DNA of 64,000 nucleotides from Peromyscus leucopus (GCF_004664715.2 NC_051070.1:75252231-75316230); one strand, 5' to 3'. Shown: positions 11,446 through 21,785, numbered from the stretch's first letter. Program-made: numbers and translations. Notes: generated by a model not told the origin, from the letters alone.

Positions 11446-11460
11446 AAAAAAAGCCAATCA
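11446..11460 (+). other. Left target-site duplication of the composite L1
   Basis: AAAAAAAGCCAATCA immediately precedes the L1 5' end and is repeated at 16757-16771. The bottom strand reads TTTT/AAAG at the nick position, the L1 endonuclease preference. Confidence 0.85.
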
Positions 11461-12506
11461 GATTCGATTCAAGATGGCGGAGACAAACAGACGCAGGTAG
11501 GCCTGTGGCAGCGGCCGACAGGGACATTTAGGCCCGGTGGCAGCCGGCAGAGACATATAGGCCCAGCGGCGACCCACAGAGGTGGACAGGCCCTGTGGCG
11601 GAGATAAGCAGACGGAGGTGAACGGGCCCGGTGGCAGCGGCCGACAGAGACGTTCAGGCCCGGCGGCGGCCCACAGAAGTAGACAGGCCACGGGGCGAAG
11701 AAGGGCAGACGCAGGTCGGCGACTCGCGGAGGTGGAAGGGCCCGGCGGCAGCAGCCGACAGGGACATATATGCCCAGCGGCAACCGGCAGAGACATACAG
11801 GCCTGGTGGCAATTCGCAGAGGTGAATGGGCCCGGCAGCGGTGACAAGCAGAGGTAGGTAGGCCCGCGGTGGCAGCCGGCAGAGATATACAGGCCCGTTG
11901 GCCCCCCCGCAGAGGCAGACAGACCCAGCGGCAGCTGACAGGGACATACAGGCCCGGAGGCAGAGACAAGTGGATGCAGGTGGGCCTGTGGCGGCGGGCC
12001 ACAGGGGTGGACAGGCCCGGGACGGAGAGGGGCGGACGCAGCTTAGAACGGGGACGCCCCTAGCTCCAACACCTGGGGAAGAGGCTATCTCCATGGGTCA
12101 GAACCAGGGCAAGTCTGGGCACTCCGTCTGGGGACAACCCAGGGCCCAACTGCTGATCCTGTGAAACCCAACAACTTGGAGGTGTTGGTGAGACTACCCT
12201 GCTCAGCTGAAACCCATCTGGGAGAGGATTCAGATGCCTAAAGTTTGAAGTCTGAAGAAACAAGATCAGCTGAGGAGTTGACAAATGAACAAAACGTGAC
12301 CTGGGAACACAGAAGGCGCTACCCAGCCACGAAACCAGATCACCAGAATCATAAGTATATAATTCACCGACTGAAATCAGCTGTCCCTGAAGAAACAGCC
12401 CAATAGCACCAATTTAACCAAGAACCCCTACTAAACCAAGACTAAAAATTAGAACAAGAGAGGCACTCTCAGACACAGACACCACCTGCACCTCACAGAG
12501 GAAAAG
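11461..12506 (+). promoter_or_regulatory. L1 5' UTR / internal promoter region
   Basis: CpG-rich leader starting 'gattcgattcaagatggcgg'. From about 11500 to 12030 it consists of imperfect repeats of a roughly 30-35 bp module built from GGCCCGGYGGCAGC plus CGACAGAGACATA, typical of repeated L1 promoter units. The last about 470 bp are AT-richer and non-repetitive up to the ORF1 start. Long frames on both strands across it come from the GC-rich repeats and are not genes. Confidence 0.7.
11471..11480 (+). promoter_or_regulatory. YY1-type site at the L1 5' end
   Basis: AAGATGGCGG, 11 bp from the element start, matches the YY1 core. A YY1 site at this position sets the transcription start of human L1; the same role here is inference. 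Confidence 0.5.
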
Positions 12507-13743
12507 ATGAGTAGACGCCAGTGCAAAAATACAGGCAACAAAATAAAGACCTATATGGCAACATCAGAACCTAGTGATTCTACACCTGCAAGACCTAAAC
12601 ATACCATGACAGAAGAAACAGAAGCGATCAACCCTAAAAATGACTTTAAGAAGATGATAGAAGCCCTTAAAGAAGAAATAAAAAATTCCCTCAATGAGGA
12701 AATAAAAACTTTCCTTAAAGAGGAAATGAAAAACTACCTTAAAGAGGAAATAAAAACTTTCCTTAAAGTGGAAATGAAAAACTCTCTTAAAGAGGAAATA
12801 AAAACTTCCCTTAAAGAGGAAATGAAAAACTCCATTAGAGAGGAAATAAAAAACTCCCTTAAAGAAATAGAAGAAAAAACGAACAAAAAATGGGAAGAAA
12901 TCAAATCAAGCCAAGAAAAAGCAATTAAACAGATGAAAGAAACATTCCAAGATCTGAAAAATGAATTTGAGACAATAAAGAAAACACATGCTGAGGGAAT
13001 GCTGGAAATAGAAATCCTGACAAAACGAACAGGAACTACAGAAACAAGCATAACCAACCGATTGCAAGAGATGGAACAGAGAATCTCTGACACTGAAGAC
13101 ACGATAGAGAAAATAGATTCGTCAGTCAAAGAAAATACTAAAGACAAAAAAGTCATAACACAAAATGTCCAGGAAATTTGGGACACCATGAAAAGACCAA
13201 ACCTAAGAATAATAGGGATAGAAGAAGGAGAAGAATACCAACTCAAAGGCACAGAAAATATATTCAACAAAATCATAGAAGAAAACTTTCCTAACCTAAA
13301 GAAAGAAATACCTATGAAGATACAAGAAGCTTACAGAACACCAAATAGGCTTGATCCAAAAAAAAAGTCCCCTCGCCACATAATAATCAAAACACTAAAC
13401 ACACAGAACAAAGAAAAAAATATTAAGAGCCGCAAAGGAAAAAGACCAAGTAACATATAAAGGTAAACCCATCAGAATAACACCAGACTACTCAATAGAG
13501 ACTATGAAAGCGAGAAGATCATGGACAAATCTCATGCAGACACTAAGAGACCACGGATGCCAACCCAGACTATTATACCCAGCAAAACTCTCAATCACCA
13601 TAGGCGGAGTAAAGAAAATATTCCAGGATAAAACCAGATTTAATCAATACCTGTCTACAAACCCAGTCCTACAGAAAGCACTAGAAGGGAAAATTCAACC
13701 CAAAGAAGCTAAACACATCCATGAAAAATCAAGCAATAGATAA
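12507..13743 (+). pseudogene. L1 ORF1 (RNA-binding chaperone), one frameshift
   Basis: L1 ORF1p is a trimeric RNA-binding nucleic-acid chaperone that coats L1 RNA in cytoplasmic particles. The ATG at 12507 opens a basic N-terminus, then a long coiled coil (about residues 50-215) whose first part is eight near-identical octads (12669-12860). The RRM starts at the conserved RPNLRIIGIEE (residue about 230). The C-terminal domain includes SWTNLMQTLRDHGCQPRLLY-like sequence and ends at TAA 13741-13743. The span of 1237 nt is one base over a multiple of three: an extra A in the A-run near 13413-13419 shifts the frame, so the first frame stops at 13460 and the true C-terminal frame continues past 13504. 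Corrected length would be about 411 codons, near normal for rodent ORF1p. The rest looks intact, so the break may be recent or an assembly error in a homopolymer. Confidence 0.9.
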
Positions 13744-13766
13744 TCCCACACCAACATATACCACAG

Positions 13767-13799
13767 AAGAAACAAGCTGGTGTAGCTATCCTAATATCT
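13767..13799 (+). pseudogene. L1 ORF2 scrap (endonuclease domain)
   Basis: Eleven codons reading KKQAGVAILIS match a conserved stretch in the ORF2p apurinic-type endonuclease domain. It lies only about 24 bp after the ORF1 stop, whereas in an intact L1 it would be about 90-100 codons into ORF2. The ORF2 start is therefore deleted, and all ORF2 after it is missing too. Confidence 0.65.
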
Positions 13800-13800
13800 A

Positions 13801-16218
13801 GAGGAAAAGGATGTTTCAAAAGAGAAGAAGTCTTGTGGCAATGCCTCAGTGGTCCAGGTAACTACCAGAACTTGGAAAAGTTGGTTGAACTTGGGATTGA
13901 CTGGGAGCCCAAAGATTTAAAAAGCAGAAGATTCTGTCAAGACACAAGTTGTGTGATAATAGTGTGTTTTGTGTGTGTGAATGAGAATTTGTAAATGTTG
14001 AATTCTGGGCTTCGACAATCATTGTCAGTGCAGATTAAGCTGCAAGTATTTATGTTCTAAAACTTAAACTATAAAGCTAGTTACGTCTTTCTAACAACTA
14101 GTTTTAATGTTTATGAGCATATTTTACCTACATTACCTTTTCAGGATGTTGAGAAAGATGCATCACAAGCACAGGCTGGAGGCTGGGGGCTAGATGGTTT
14201 TGAGGAAGAGGTCTTGGTGGACTCTTTCATAGAGCAAAGGGAAGCAATGCCTTCGGGGAAATGAGCTAAGTTTTAATCTAGTCTTTAAGATTAGAAGTCA
14301 AAAACAAAAATATTAAGGAAAACCTAATTGATCTTTGAAGTATTGTTATGTGGAATTGAGTGGGACTTTTGAGGCCTTTCTTCCAGAAAACAAGGACTTG
14401 GTTGTCAGGCCTATATTAGGCCTAAACCTTGGTGCCATGTAGTTGTACTTAAATCATTTCAATGGAAAGTGTCTTAGTGATTGGATCTTCTAGTGCAGTT
14501 TGGAGTTCTTCCATTTGAAAAATGTGATATTTGCATGGGATTGTTTGAATCTTGTTTTCTAGTCCCTTCCCATCACCACCCTCATAGTCTGAAGGTAGAT
14601 TTTTCTCTTGATAAAGGAACAAAAAAGGTGAACATCTTGTTTGTAAATAGGTATCTAGTAACTAGTGGTAAACTTGAAATGGTAGAATTCTTTAAAGCCT
14701 AATTCTAGGTAGCCTTAAGAAGATGTATCTTAATTATTTTTGAACCTGTATTCACCTTGTTTTTTTCAAATATCTTAAGTTATATTTTCTTTTTCAGAGC
14801 TGCTTCTTATTTGGGGCTACTTTTTTTTTTAATTGAGGCATAATTCATAAAAGGGTATATTGTTTTGATGAGACTTTTTACAACTATGGCTGGATGTCTT
14901 TCTTTAGTCTTCCAAGAAGGGCCATTTTCCTTTTTTAGAGTTACTTTTTAAAGTCATGAGATCAACAATTTGGACTACTATGCATGTAAGTGCTAATGCA
15001 AATTAAAGCCCAAGTTGACCTCCAGCAGCAGTTCATTCTATGTTGACAGTGAGAGAACATTTTGCCTGTTAGGATACTGTTACTCGTGGACTGAAATGCT
15101 GAAGAAACCCCTCCCCCTATTTTGATTTTTGCAAAAATCAAGGTATATTCTAGGGTTTCCTGGTTGACCTCAACAGATAAACTGAGATGATAGTCTTAGT
15201 TCAGAAATGATCTGAATGTAGATTTACAGTCTACGTGTACAGCTGGCTAAGTGAGATCGCTTTCACAGTTCTGCATGTATCCCATTGGCTCCCCATTAGT
15301 CACTGAACTCTTAAAACTGGTATTGTAACATTATCACAATGTTTTGCGCCAATTTTATAAACTTTACAGTGCAATATGTGTTCCTTTTCTGAGGCAAACC
15401 AAAGGTATATTTCTCAAGGTTCTGCTGCTATCAGCAGCGTTGATGGAGGATTTTTTATACATTTGTAATAGATAGAAATAAACCAGAAAAAAAGAAGAAA
15501 AAAAAAAGTGGTGGAGGAAAAGGTGAACACTGCAAGAATACTCAAAAGGGCTGAGAGTTGCAAACGCCAAGAATGGCTTTGCATAGTAAATGGAATAGAA
15601 CAGCTCTGAACTATAGCTTACTTTTCCTGGTTTGGTCTGACAGAATGAATGCTTTTGTACAAAAATCAGAGCCTTAAAAACAAGGATTTGGTGAGATTGT
15701 AAAATGGTGTGCCACTTTGGCAAAACAGTTTGGTGGTTGGTCAAAATGCAAAACATTGTTACTCTGTTACTCAACAATTCTACCCTTAGGAATATATCCT
15801 CAAACTACTGAAAATGTGCACCTATGAAACATGTACATGAAGGTTTACAGCAGTGTGTTGCTAATAGTAAAAAAGTTAAAACAACTCAAATAGCTATCAA
15901 ATACTGGAGAGAAATAAAATGTGGCTTATTCATACAATAGAATATTATTAAGACATAAAAATGAATGAGAAACTGACAGATTAAATGACTTTGGTGAACC
16001 TTCATAATTTCATTTGTAGATCTTTCCATTTCTAATTTATAAATACATTTGGGGTTATAAATTATAAATGTACTGCCTCCTGTCAACATTGTATACTTCT
16101 ATTTGATGATTTCTGTGTCAAACAGTATATGGAAATGTTTCCAAGTATTTTCTGTATTAACTGTGAATGAATAGAACAAAATAAATTGCCTGTGATGGAA
16201 AAAAAAAAAAAAAAAAAA
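13801..16218 (+). pseudogene. Cellular mRNA 3' end (unidentified processed sequence) within L1
   Basis: About 2.4 kb of non-L1 sequence ending in AATAAA (16180-16185) followed 14 bp later by 20 A (16199-16218): a processed, polyadenylated 3' end. A possible terminal coding piece is open from about 13800 to 13995 and includes NYQNLEKLVELGIDWEPKDL. I do not recognise the protein, and the frame choice is not proven. The UTR itself contains old L1M-derived sequence (about 15690-16000). No poly-A-side target duplication of its own was found. Confidence 0.55.
15690..16000 (+). repeat. Ancient L1M 3'-end fragment inside the mRNA-like segment
   Basis: Matches the L1M landmark order: 'gcaaaacagtttgg', 'tactcaacaattctacccttagg', 'atatatcctcaaa', then 'aatagaatattattaag...ataaaaatgaatga'. 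It was probably part of the host gene's 3'UTR before retrotransposition. Confidence 0.6.
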
Positions 16219-16236
16219 CATCAAGACAGAACTACC
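16219..16236 (+). repeat. Short L1 ORF2-like scrap between two A-tracts
   Basis: 'catcaagacagaactacc' resembles the L1 ORF2 3' region phrase that precedes 'atatgaccc'. It is flanked by the mRNA poly-A and by 17 A at 16237-16253. At 18 bp the match is suggestive only. Confidence 0.3.
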
Positions 16237-16261
16237 AAAAAAAAAAAAAAAAGTTATTTTG

Positions 16262-16430
16262 GGTGGGCAAGGTGGCTCAGAGGTTAAGGGCATTTTCTGC
16301 CAGGCCTGAAAACCTGAGTTTGATCCCTAGGACACATGTGATAGAAAGAGAGCCCACCCCCAACTTGACCTTGATTTGTGCACCATAGCATGTATACACA
16401 CATAGGCAAACATAGACACATACAATAAAT
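16262..16430 (+). repeat. B4-type SINE
   Basis: tRNA-like head 'ggtggctcagaggttaagggc... cctgagtttgatccctaggac' and a tail with 'aataaata', matching B4. It lies inside the composite L1. Confidence 0.65.
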
Positions 16431-16566
16431 AGATGCATGTACTTCCTGACATGACAATGCCCATGCACCCATGAACTCACTGCAGGTATGGTTATCCACA
16501 CAAAGTCACGTCAGTAAGGTGGCCAGTCAGCATCCCAATAGGCAGCGATAATTGGATTATGTTACC

Positions 16567-16601
<35 letters not shown>

Positions 16602-16731
16602 CACACACACGAGGAGATTTGAAAGGGGGAGATTATGTGTTCTGGGTGCTTGGGAAGAGTGGGAGAGGGAAGTTAAGATAGTTAGGATTTGTTGTTTACA
16701 TATATGAAATTAACAATAAATAAAACTATTT

Positions 16732-16756
<25 letters not shown>
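16431..16756 (+). mobile_element. L1 (Lx-like) 3' UTR and poly-A of the composite element
   Basis: 'caatgcccatgcacccatgaactcactgca' and 'tggattatgtt' match rodent Lx 3'UTR sequence. It then contains an (AC)n run at 16567-16610, a GGGAGA purine block, AATAAA at 16715-16720 and a poly-A tail from 16736 that merges with the right target duplication. Confidence 0.65.
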
Positions 16757-16765
<9 letters not shown>

Positions 16766-16771
16766 CAATCA
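16757..16771 (+). other. Right target-site duplication of the composite L1
   Basis: AAAAAAAGCCAATCA, an exact copy of 11446-11460. The eight non-A bases GCCAATCA make a chance match unlikely, although the A-run merges with the poly-A tail. Confidence 0.8.
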
Positions 16772-17124
16772 ATGTTCTACATGCTCATCCTGAAAAGATA
16801 GAAGGCTTTTGATGAAAAACAGCAGTTTCCAACACCCTTCTCTCCCGCCATCTCACAAGTCACAATTTTCAAATCTCTTCGCTATTTCTTCTGGTGTTTA
16901 TCACTCTGTATTCTCTTCCCAGTACACATTTTTTTATGTATGCCTCTTTATTCTGCCTCTTGACGTGCTACGTGATGAAGATTTTGCCACCTCTTCCCCG
17001 GAGTCCTAAAACGACTTCCCTGGCCCCTCCCAGTTCCCAATATAATCGTCCTAAAGAGAGGGAGAGGGATTGTTCTCTTGTATGCTGGGAAGTCCATATA
17101 AACAGCAGGCAATGAATGAAATAA
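16772..17124. other. Unassigned non-coding DNA
   Basis: Nothing recognised. Confidence 0.4.
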
Positions 17125-17335
17125 AACAGCAGCCAGCACCTACATGAGACTCACTTTGTGCTTGGTCTGGTTCCAAACACCTGGCATACATTACCACAAT
17201 CTCCACAGCAACTCCATAAAGCAGGCCCAAGGACCACCCCACTGTTCAGGTGAAAAAACTGAGGTTGGGGAGTTTAAGTAACTGCACGCTACAAAGAACC
17301 CATTGTCTAACTAGATCTGAGATTGTAGGCATGAG
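17125..17335 (+). repeat. MIR SINE
   Basis: Ancient mammalian MIR: 'acattaccacaatctccacagcaactccataaagcaggccc' followed by 'gtgaaaaaactgaggttggggagtttaagtaactgc' in the correct order. Confidence 0.75.
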
Positions 17336-17580
17336 ACTACTTTGGAAAGTCAGGAGCAATAGACACTCACAGAGGGTGATGATGGCGCTGGGAATGGTAC
17401 AGGTATATGCCTGGACTGGGCCGCCTGGACACTGCCTGGACATACAGGTGTACCTGAGAATCAGCACAAGAGAGGATTACGAAAGTTGACCTGGGTTTAT
17501 GGGAACACAACACTGTGTCATTTCCAGTTCTGCTTTAAGAGTTCAAAATTGGGTCCCCAAAGAGCATTTGTTTAGAGGGT

Positions 17581-18290
17581 GTTCTAGTTTTATTCTGCTG
17601 ATGTGATAAAGCACTTGGACCAAAAACAGCTTAGGAAAGGATTTATTTGGCTTATACTTCCAGGTCACAGTCCATCACTGAGGGGTACCAGGGCAGGAAT
17701 TCAAGCAAAAACCATGAGGAAATGTTTGCTGGCTAGCTCTTGTGTGGGAGCCCGTTTTCAGGTTCCTCATGGCTTTATCCAGCAGGTCTACATAGAGAAT
17801 GATTGGACCATGGGCCTGAGTGCAGGTGTCTGAGATGGCCTGCACTTGGCTGTGCTGAGGAGAGGTCTTTAGCTCCACCCCTTGGCCTCTCTATAAATAC
17901 CCTGGGGCAGAGACAGTCAGGCTGTTGGAATAGGTTCCAGGCCGTCTGGAGGCTAGCCTGTATTTTCTGTTTATCTCCACAATCTAAATCCTTCTATCTA
18001 GTATTTCCTGCTGCTCACACTCGAGAAAACTCTGGGGAGCTGTGGGGTAGGTGGGTAAACGGCCCGCACTCTCGGACTAATGTTCAGCTAGCTTTCTTAT
18101 ATAGCGCAGCACAGCCTTAGAAATGGTCCTGCCTATAATGGACTGGCCCCTCCTGCAACAATTCATAACCAAGGTAATATCCCACAGACACACCCTCAGG
18201 CCAATCTGATGGAGGCAATTCCTCTATCATGGCTTCCCTCTCAGACAACTCTAGGCTGTGTAAAGTTGGCGATTAAAGCTAGCTAGGACA
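17581..18290 (-). mobile_element. ORR1 MaLR LTR, interrupted
   Basis: Reverse-strand ORR1: it starts 'gttctagttttattctgctgatgtgataaa', then 'ttccaggtcacagtccatcactgagg'. After the interruption it continues 'gctttcttatatagc... caatctgatggaggcaattcct... gattaaagctagctaggaca'. An ERV LTR is inserted at 17743-18068. Confidence 0.85.
17743..18068 (+). mobile_element. Solo ERV2-type LTR inside ORR1
   Basis: 326 bp, TGTGGGAGCC to GGCCCGCA, with a TATA box (TCTATAAATA, about 17890). Flanks are CTCTTG (17737-17742) and CTCTCG (18069-18074), a 6-bp duplication in which one CpG has become TpG. Removing it rejoins the ORR1. Confidence 0.75.
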
Positions 18291-19069
18291 CAGGGGAGAA
18301 AATAAATTATGACAAATTTTTAAAAATTGTGATGAATTCATAAACTTTAGAACAATCAGATTCATGACATATTGACAGACTGGCCTAACTCTCCTCTCTA
18401 GTTCTCCGTTTTGTCCTCACAGGCTGAATTCCCGGCTATGATTGCCTCACCATAGCTCAACAATTTTGCAGTATCATTTGCTAAGAAGAGCATAGAAAAT
18501 GAATTCATTCTTTTCTTAGAATTGTAGGTAAAAATGTAGTTTTAATATTAATGCCTTATCACTTTTTTTTCTGCTTTCATAATTCATTGTTGGAAACACT
18601 GTGAATTTTAGGTGCTGCTTCAACCTGGAGAAACCTTGAGGGCACACATCTTTAGGACGCAGATCTTTTGCAATGAACTGATGACTCCAGCCCATTCCCA
18701 GCTGTTTCAGGTCATGACCACTTTTACACACTCCTTAAATGGATGGCATTCACAAGCTAGAGTCTGGAGAGGGACCCAGCCTATGCGGTGCTGTAGTTTG
18801 CCACCTCCAAAAACATGGAGCCTCAGGCACAAAGCCTCCGACCTCTAATGAGCCTCATCTGGAGGCTCCGATGTTGCAGCTCAGCCCACTGTTCCTGTCC
18901 TCCAGGAAGCCGGTCCCCTGCCCTCCAGAGTAGTTTAGATCTGGTCTCCCAGGTTGGACTAGACAGCAGCAGCATGATGGTCCTGTGACCCAGCCAGCAC
19001 TGGCCACGACACCAGGGTCGTCAGGACAGCAGAGTCAGGCAGCTCTTGGACCTGAAGCCCTGTCTCCCC
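18291..19069. other. Single-copy non-coding DNA
   Basis: No repeat or exon recognised. Confidence 0.4.
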
Positions 19070-20020
19070 GCCCCCTTTATTGAAAATAGATTCTTTTCTC
19101 ATATAATGTATCCTGATTACACCCCCCCACACACACACATACTCCTCCTGGTATCTCCCAACCTCCTCTCTCATCCGGATCCTCTCCCCTTCTGTCTCAT
19201 TAGAAAAGAACAGACGGCCTAAGAGATAATATTAAAACATCACAAAATAGAATATAATAAGATAAAAACAAAGACTATCACATTGAAATTGGACACGGCA
19301 AACCAACAGAAGGACAAGAGCCCAAGAGAAGGCACAAGAGTCAGAGACCCACTCGTTCTCACACTCAGGAGTCCCGTAAAAGCCCTGAACCAGAAGCCAT
19401 AATATGTACACAGAGGACCTGGTGCAGACCCACGCAGGCCCTGCGCATGCTGCCTCGGTCTCTGTGATTTCGTATGAGCTTTGCTCATGTTGACTGGGAG
19501 GGCCCTGTTTTCTTGGTGTTCTCCATCCCCTCTGGTTCTTACGCTCTTTTTGCTTCCTCTTCTGTGGTATTCCCTGAGCTCGGAGGGGAGGGATTTGATG
19601 GAGACATCCTATTTGGAGCTGAGTGTTCCAAGGTCCCTCACTCTCTGCATGATGTCTGGCTGAGGGTCTCTGTACTTGTTCCCATCTGCTGCAGGAGGAA
19701 GCTGCTCTGATAACTGCTGAGCAAGGCACGGATCTGTAAGTATAGCAGAATGTCATTAGAAGTCATTTTTTCATTATGTTTTTTTTTTTTCTTTTTAAAG
19801 ACAAGTATTATTGGTTTTCCACTAGGTCCCTGGGCTAGCTAGTCTCTGGTTCTTGGTCACCCAGGCAGTGCTGGGTCAGGGTTCCATCTCATGGAGTGGA
19901 CTGGAAGTCCAATCAGTTATTGGTTGGTTCCTCCCCCGGGCTTTGTGGCACCTTTGCACTAGCATGTCACGCGGGCAGGACACCACTGTAGATCAGAGGG
20001 TTTGTGGCTGGCTCCATATC
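19070..20020 (-). mobile_element. L1 (Lx-type) 3' UTR
   Basis: Reverse-strand L1 3' end with the same landmarks as 3196-4420: 'ttattgaaaatagattcttttctcatataatgtatcctgatta' next to the tail, then 'gtgtggtatt/ccctgagctcgg', 'ggctgagggtctctgtacttgttcccatctg', 'cactaggtccctgggctagc'. It is 5' truncated at about 20020. Frames inside are UTR. Confidence 0.85.
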
Positions 20021-21044
20021 TCTCTTTGGTAGTATGCAGAGTACCTTCCTGTACCAAAGACGCTAGAATGTAGGGGTGAAGTGAAGCCCTGTCTTACTAG
20101 GGGAGAGGCCAGGACCCTACGAGCCAGGCCTGAGCAGAAAATGCTGATAGAAGCTTGCAGACTGCATGAGCTAAAAGGCAACAATGTTTTGGGGTTGTTA
20201 GAGTCCAACACCCGAGACATTCCACCAACGTGAAGACATAAATCTTCATTTGAGCGATTTTCATTGCAAGCCCTGGTAAGGGCAAAACAGCTGTGGAGGG
20301 AACCCTGGCCTGGGAGGTGGGAGCATCACTGACTGTACTCAGCTGCAGCCAGCAAGCAATTCTTTTATTTGCCTCTGCAGTTCCTCACTGAAAAACCAGA
20401 CTAGAACGGGTGACCAGGTGACTCCCTTTCGGCATCCTCAATTAGGCAAGCGGCAATATGAATGGGAGTCCTTCCCCTCCAAGAGCAGCCCAGCAAGAGA
20501 CACAGACCTTGTCACCTTTGCTGGCTCATCGGAGAGAGGTCAAGGTCATGTACCAGCCTGGGAACTTCAAAGGCCACCCAAGAGAGGGCACCATAAGCCA
20601 CTCAATAAGAGCAGATTTTTTTTTTTTTTTTTTACTGTCAGCCAGCAGTTTTAGAAGCTAAACCTTAATTTATCAAAACCACAAGGCATGAAAAGTTAAA
20701 AAGCAAAAGGGAGGGAGGGTGAAGGGATCTTCCAGGAGGAATGCTGAACCAAGCACCTTCTAGCAGAAGGCTTGCACGCTCTGTTTTCACCGTCAGAAGT
20801 GGGAATAAACATTCTCGAAGACTCCCCGACGTTTCCAAATGCTTTTGCCCCCCTTTCCATCTCCACCTTCTCATTTGTTTGAAATAAAAGTTAATGTATA
20901 TGAAGAGGCCTGTCACGTTCTAAGTTGTGTTTGTATTAAGTATCTTAAGAACAACTCATGAGCCTTTCTAACTGAATGCTGGGAAATGAGGCCTCCGGTC
21001 TCTGCATCCCAGTCCAATAGGAAAAGTGTACTTGATTTTTACAC
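20021..21044. other. Single-copy non-coding DNA
   Basis: Contains a T-run at 20617-20632. The stretch around 20640-20930 (an AT-rich, repeat-free 3'UTR-like sequence) is otherwise unremarkable. Confidence 0.4.
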
Positions 21045-21210
21045 TTTTGTGTTTGTGTGTACTCTCATGTGCACACACATAGGCCACAAGCGGAAGTCGG
21101 AGGGCAACTTGCAGGGGTCAGTGTCTTCTTTCACCCTGGGGTCCTCGGAATCAAACTCAAGTTGTTAGGACAGCAGGTGCCTTTACCACATGACCCATCC
21201 TGCTGATCCA
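21045..21210 (-). repeat. B4/B3-type SINE
   Basis: Reverse SINE: 'tgtgtgtactctcatgtgcacacacat... ggagggcaacttgcaggggtca... aggacagcaggtgcctttaccaca'. Confidence 0.6.
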
Positions 21211-21347
21211 GATAGTGCGTTTAATGGTACACAGTGGGAGGATGCGACCAGCTAGATACAGAATGGAAGTTTATCTTCCCAAATGTGAGTCACTGGTGCA
21301 TAGATCTGTTCAGAAGGTGACACTGACTTTTAAGAATTGCATTTATG

Positions 21348-21452
21348 TGCCTGGCGGTGGTGATGCATGCCTTTAATCCCAGCACTCCGGAGGCAGAGGT
21401 AGGCAGATCTTTGTGAGTTCGAGGTCTGGTCTACAGAACAAGTTCCAGGATT
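21348..21452 (+). repeat. B1 SINE (3' truncated)
   Basis: 'gcctggcggtggtgatgcatgcctttaatcccagcac' head; the body ends abruptly after 'gtctacagaacaagttcca'. AATTGCATTT before and GATTGCATTT after are a probable target duplication. Confidence 0.75.
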
Positions 21453-21785
21453 GCATTTCTGAGCTCTCTGAGTAAGCTGCTTTTAAGAATGAGTAAGCAG
21501 TGCTTTGTTCTGACTAGAGCCTTTTTGCTGATTACGTTACTGTCATCTCTCATAATAAAACTAGCATGTGATCGTTCTGAAGATCACAACGTGTGTGCCA
21601 CAGAATAGGGAAAAGTCTCTACTGGCCCAGAGACAAGCACTACGTGCTCTGTATTCATCAGTGTGTTTTTTAGAGTGTGTGATCCCAGGCTTTTACAGCA
21701 CCTGTCAATTAAAACAAGAGCACACAGTCTGGCTTTCCCTGCTGTTTCTCTCCCTTTAATTTGGATCTTATTCCTTCATCCCTTT
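21453..21785. other. Unassigned non-coding DNA
   Basis: Nothing recognised. Confidence 0.4.

Larger units (their letters stand above)
11461..16756 (+). mobile_element. Composite L1 insertion with ORF2 replaced
   Basis: A single target-site duplication brackets about 5.3 kb. In order: L1 5'UTR (11461-12506), ORF1 with one frameshift (12507-13743), an ORF2 scrap (13767-13799), about 2.4 kb of apparent cellular mRNA 3' end with its own AATAAA and A-tail (13801-16218), a short L1 ORF2-like scrap (16219-16236), an A-tract, a B4 SINE, then L1 3'UTR with AATAAA and poly-A (about 16431-16756). A normal rodent L1 would hold about 3.8 kb of ORF2 between these ends. Two histories fit: nested insertions with deletion inside a full-length L1, or a chimeric RNA retrotransposed as a unit. 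Confidence 0.7.

Noticed and set aside
11458..12164. Several 60-177 codon frames on both strands of the L1 leader
   Set aside because: They follow the GC-rich repeated promoter modules. They have Arg/Pro/Gly/Ala-biased composition and no recognisable domain.
12734..13276. 180-codon minus-strand open frame
   Set aside because: It is the exact antisense of L1 ORF1; the AT-rich, lysine-coding sense strand gives an open antisense frame.
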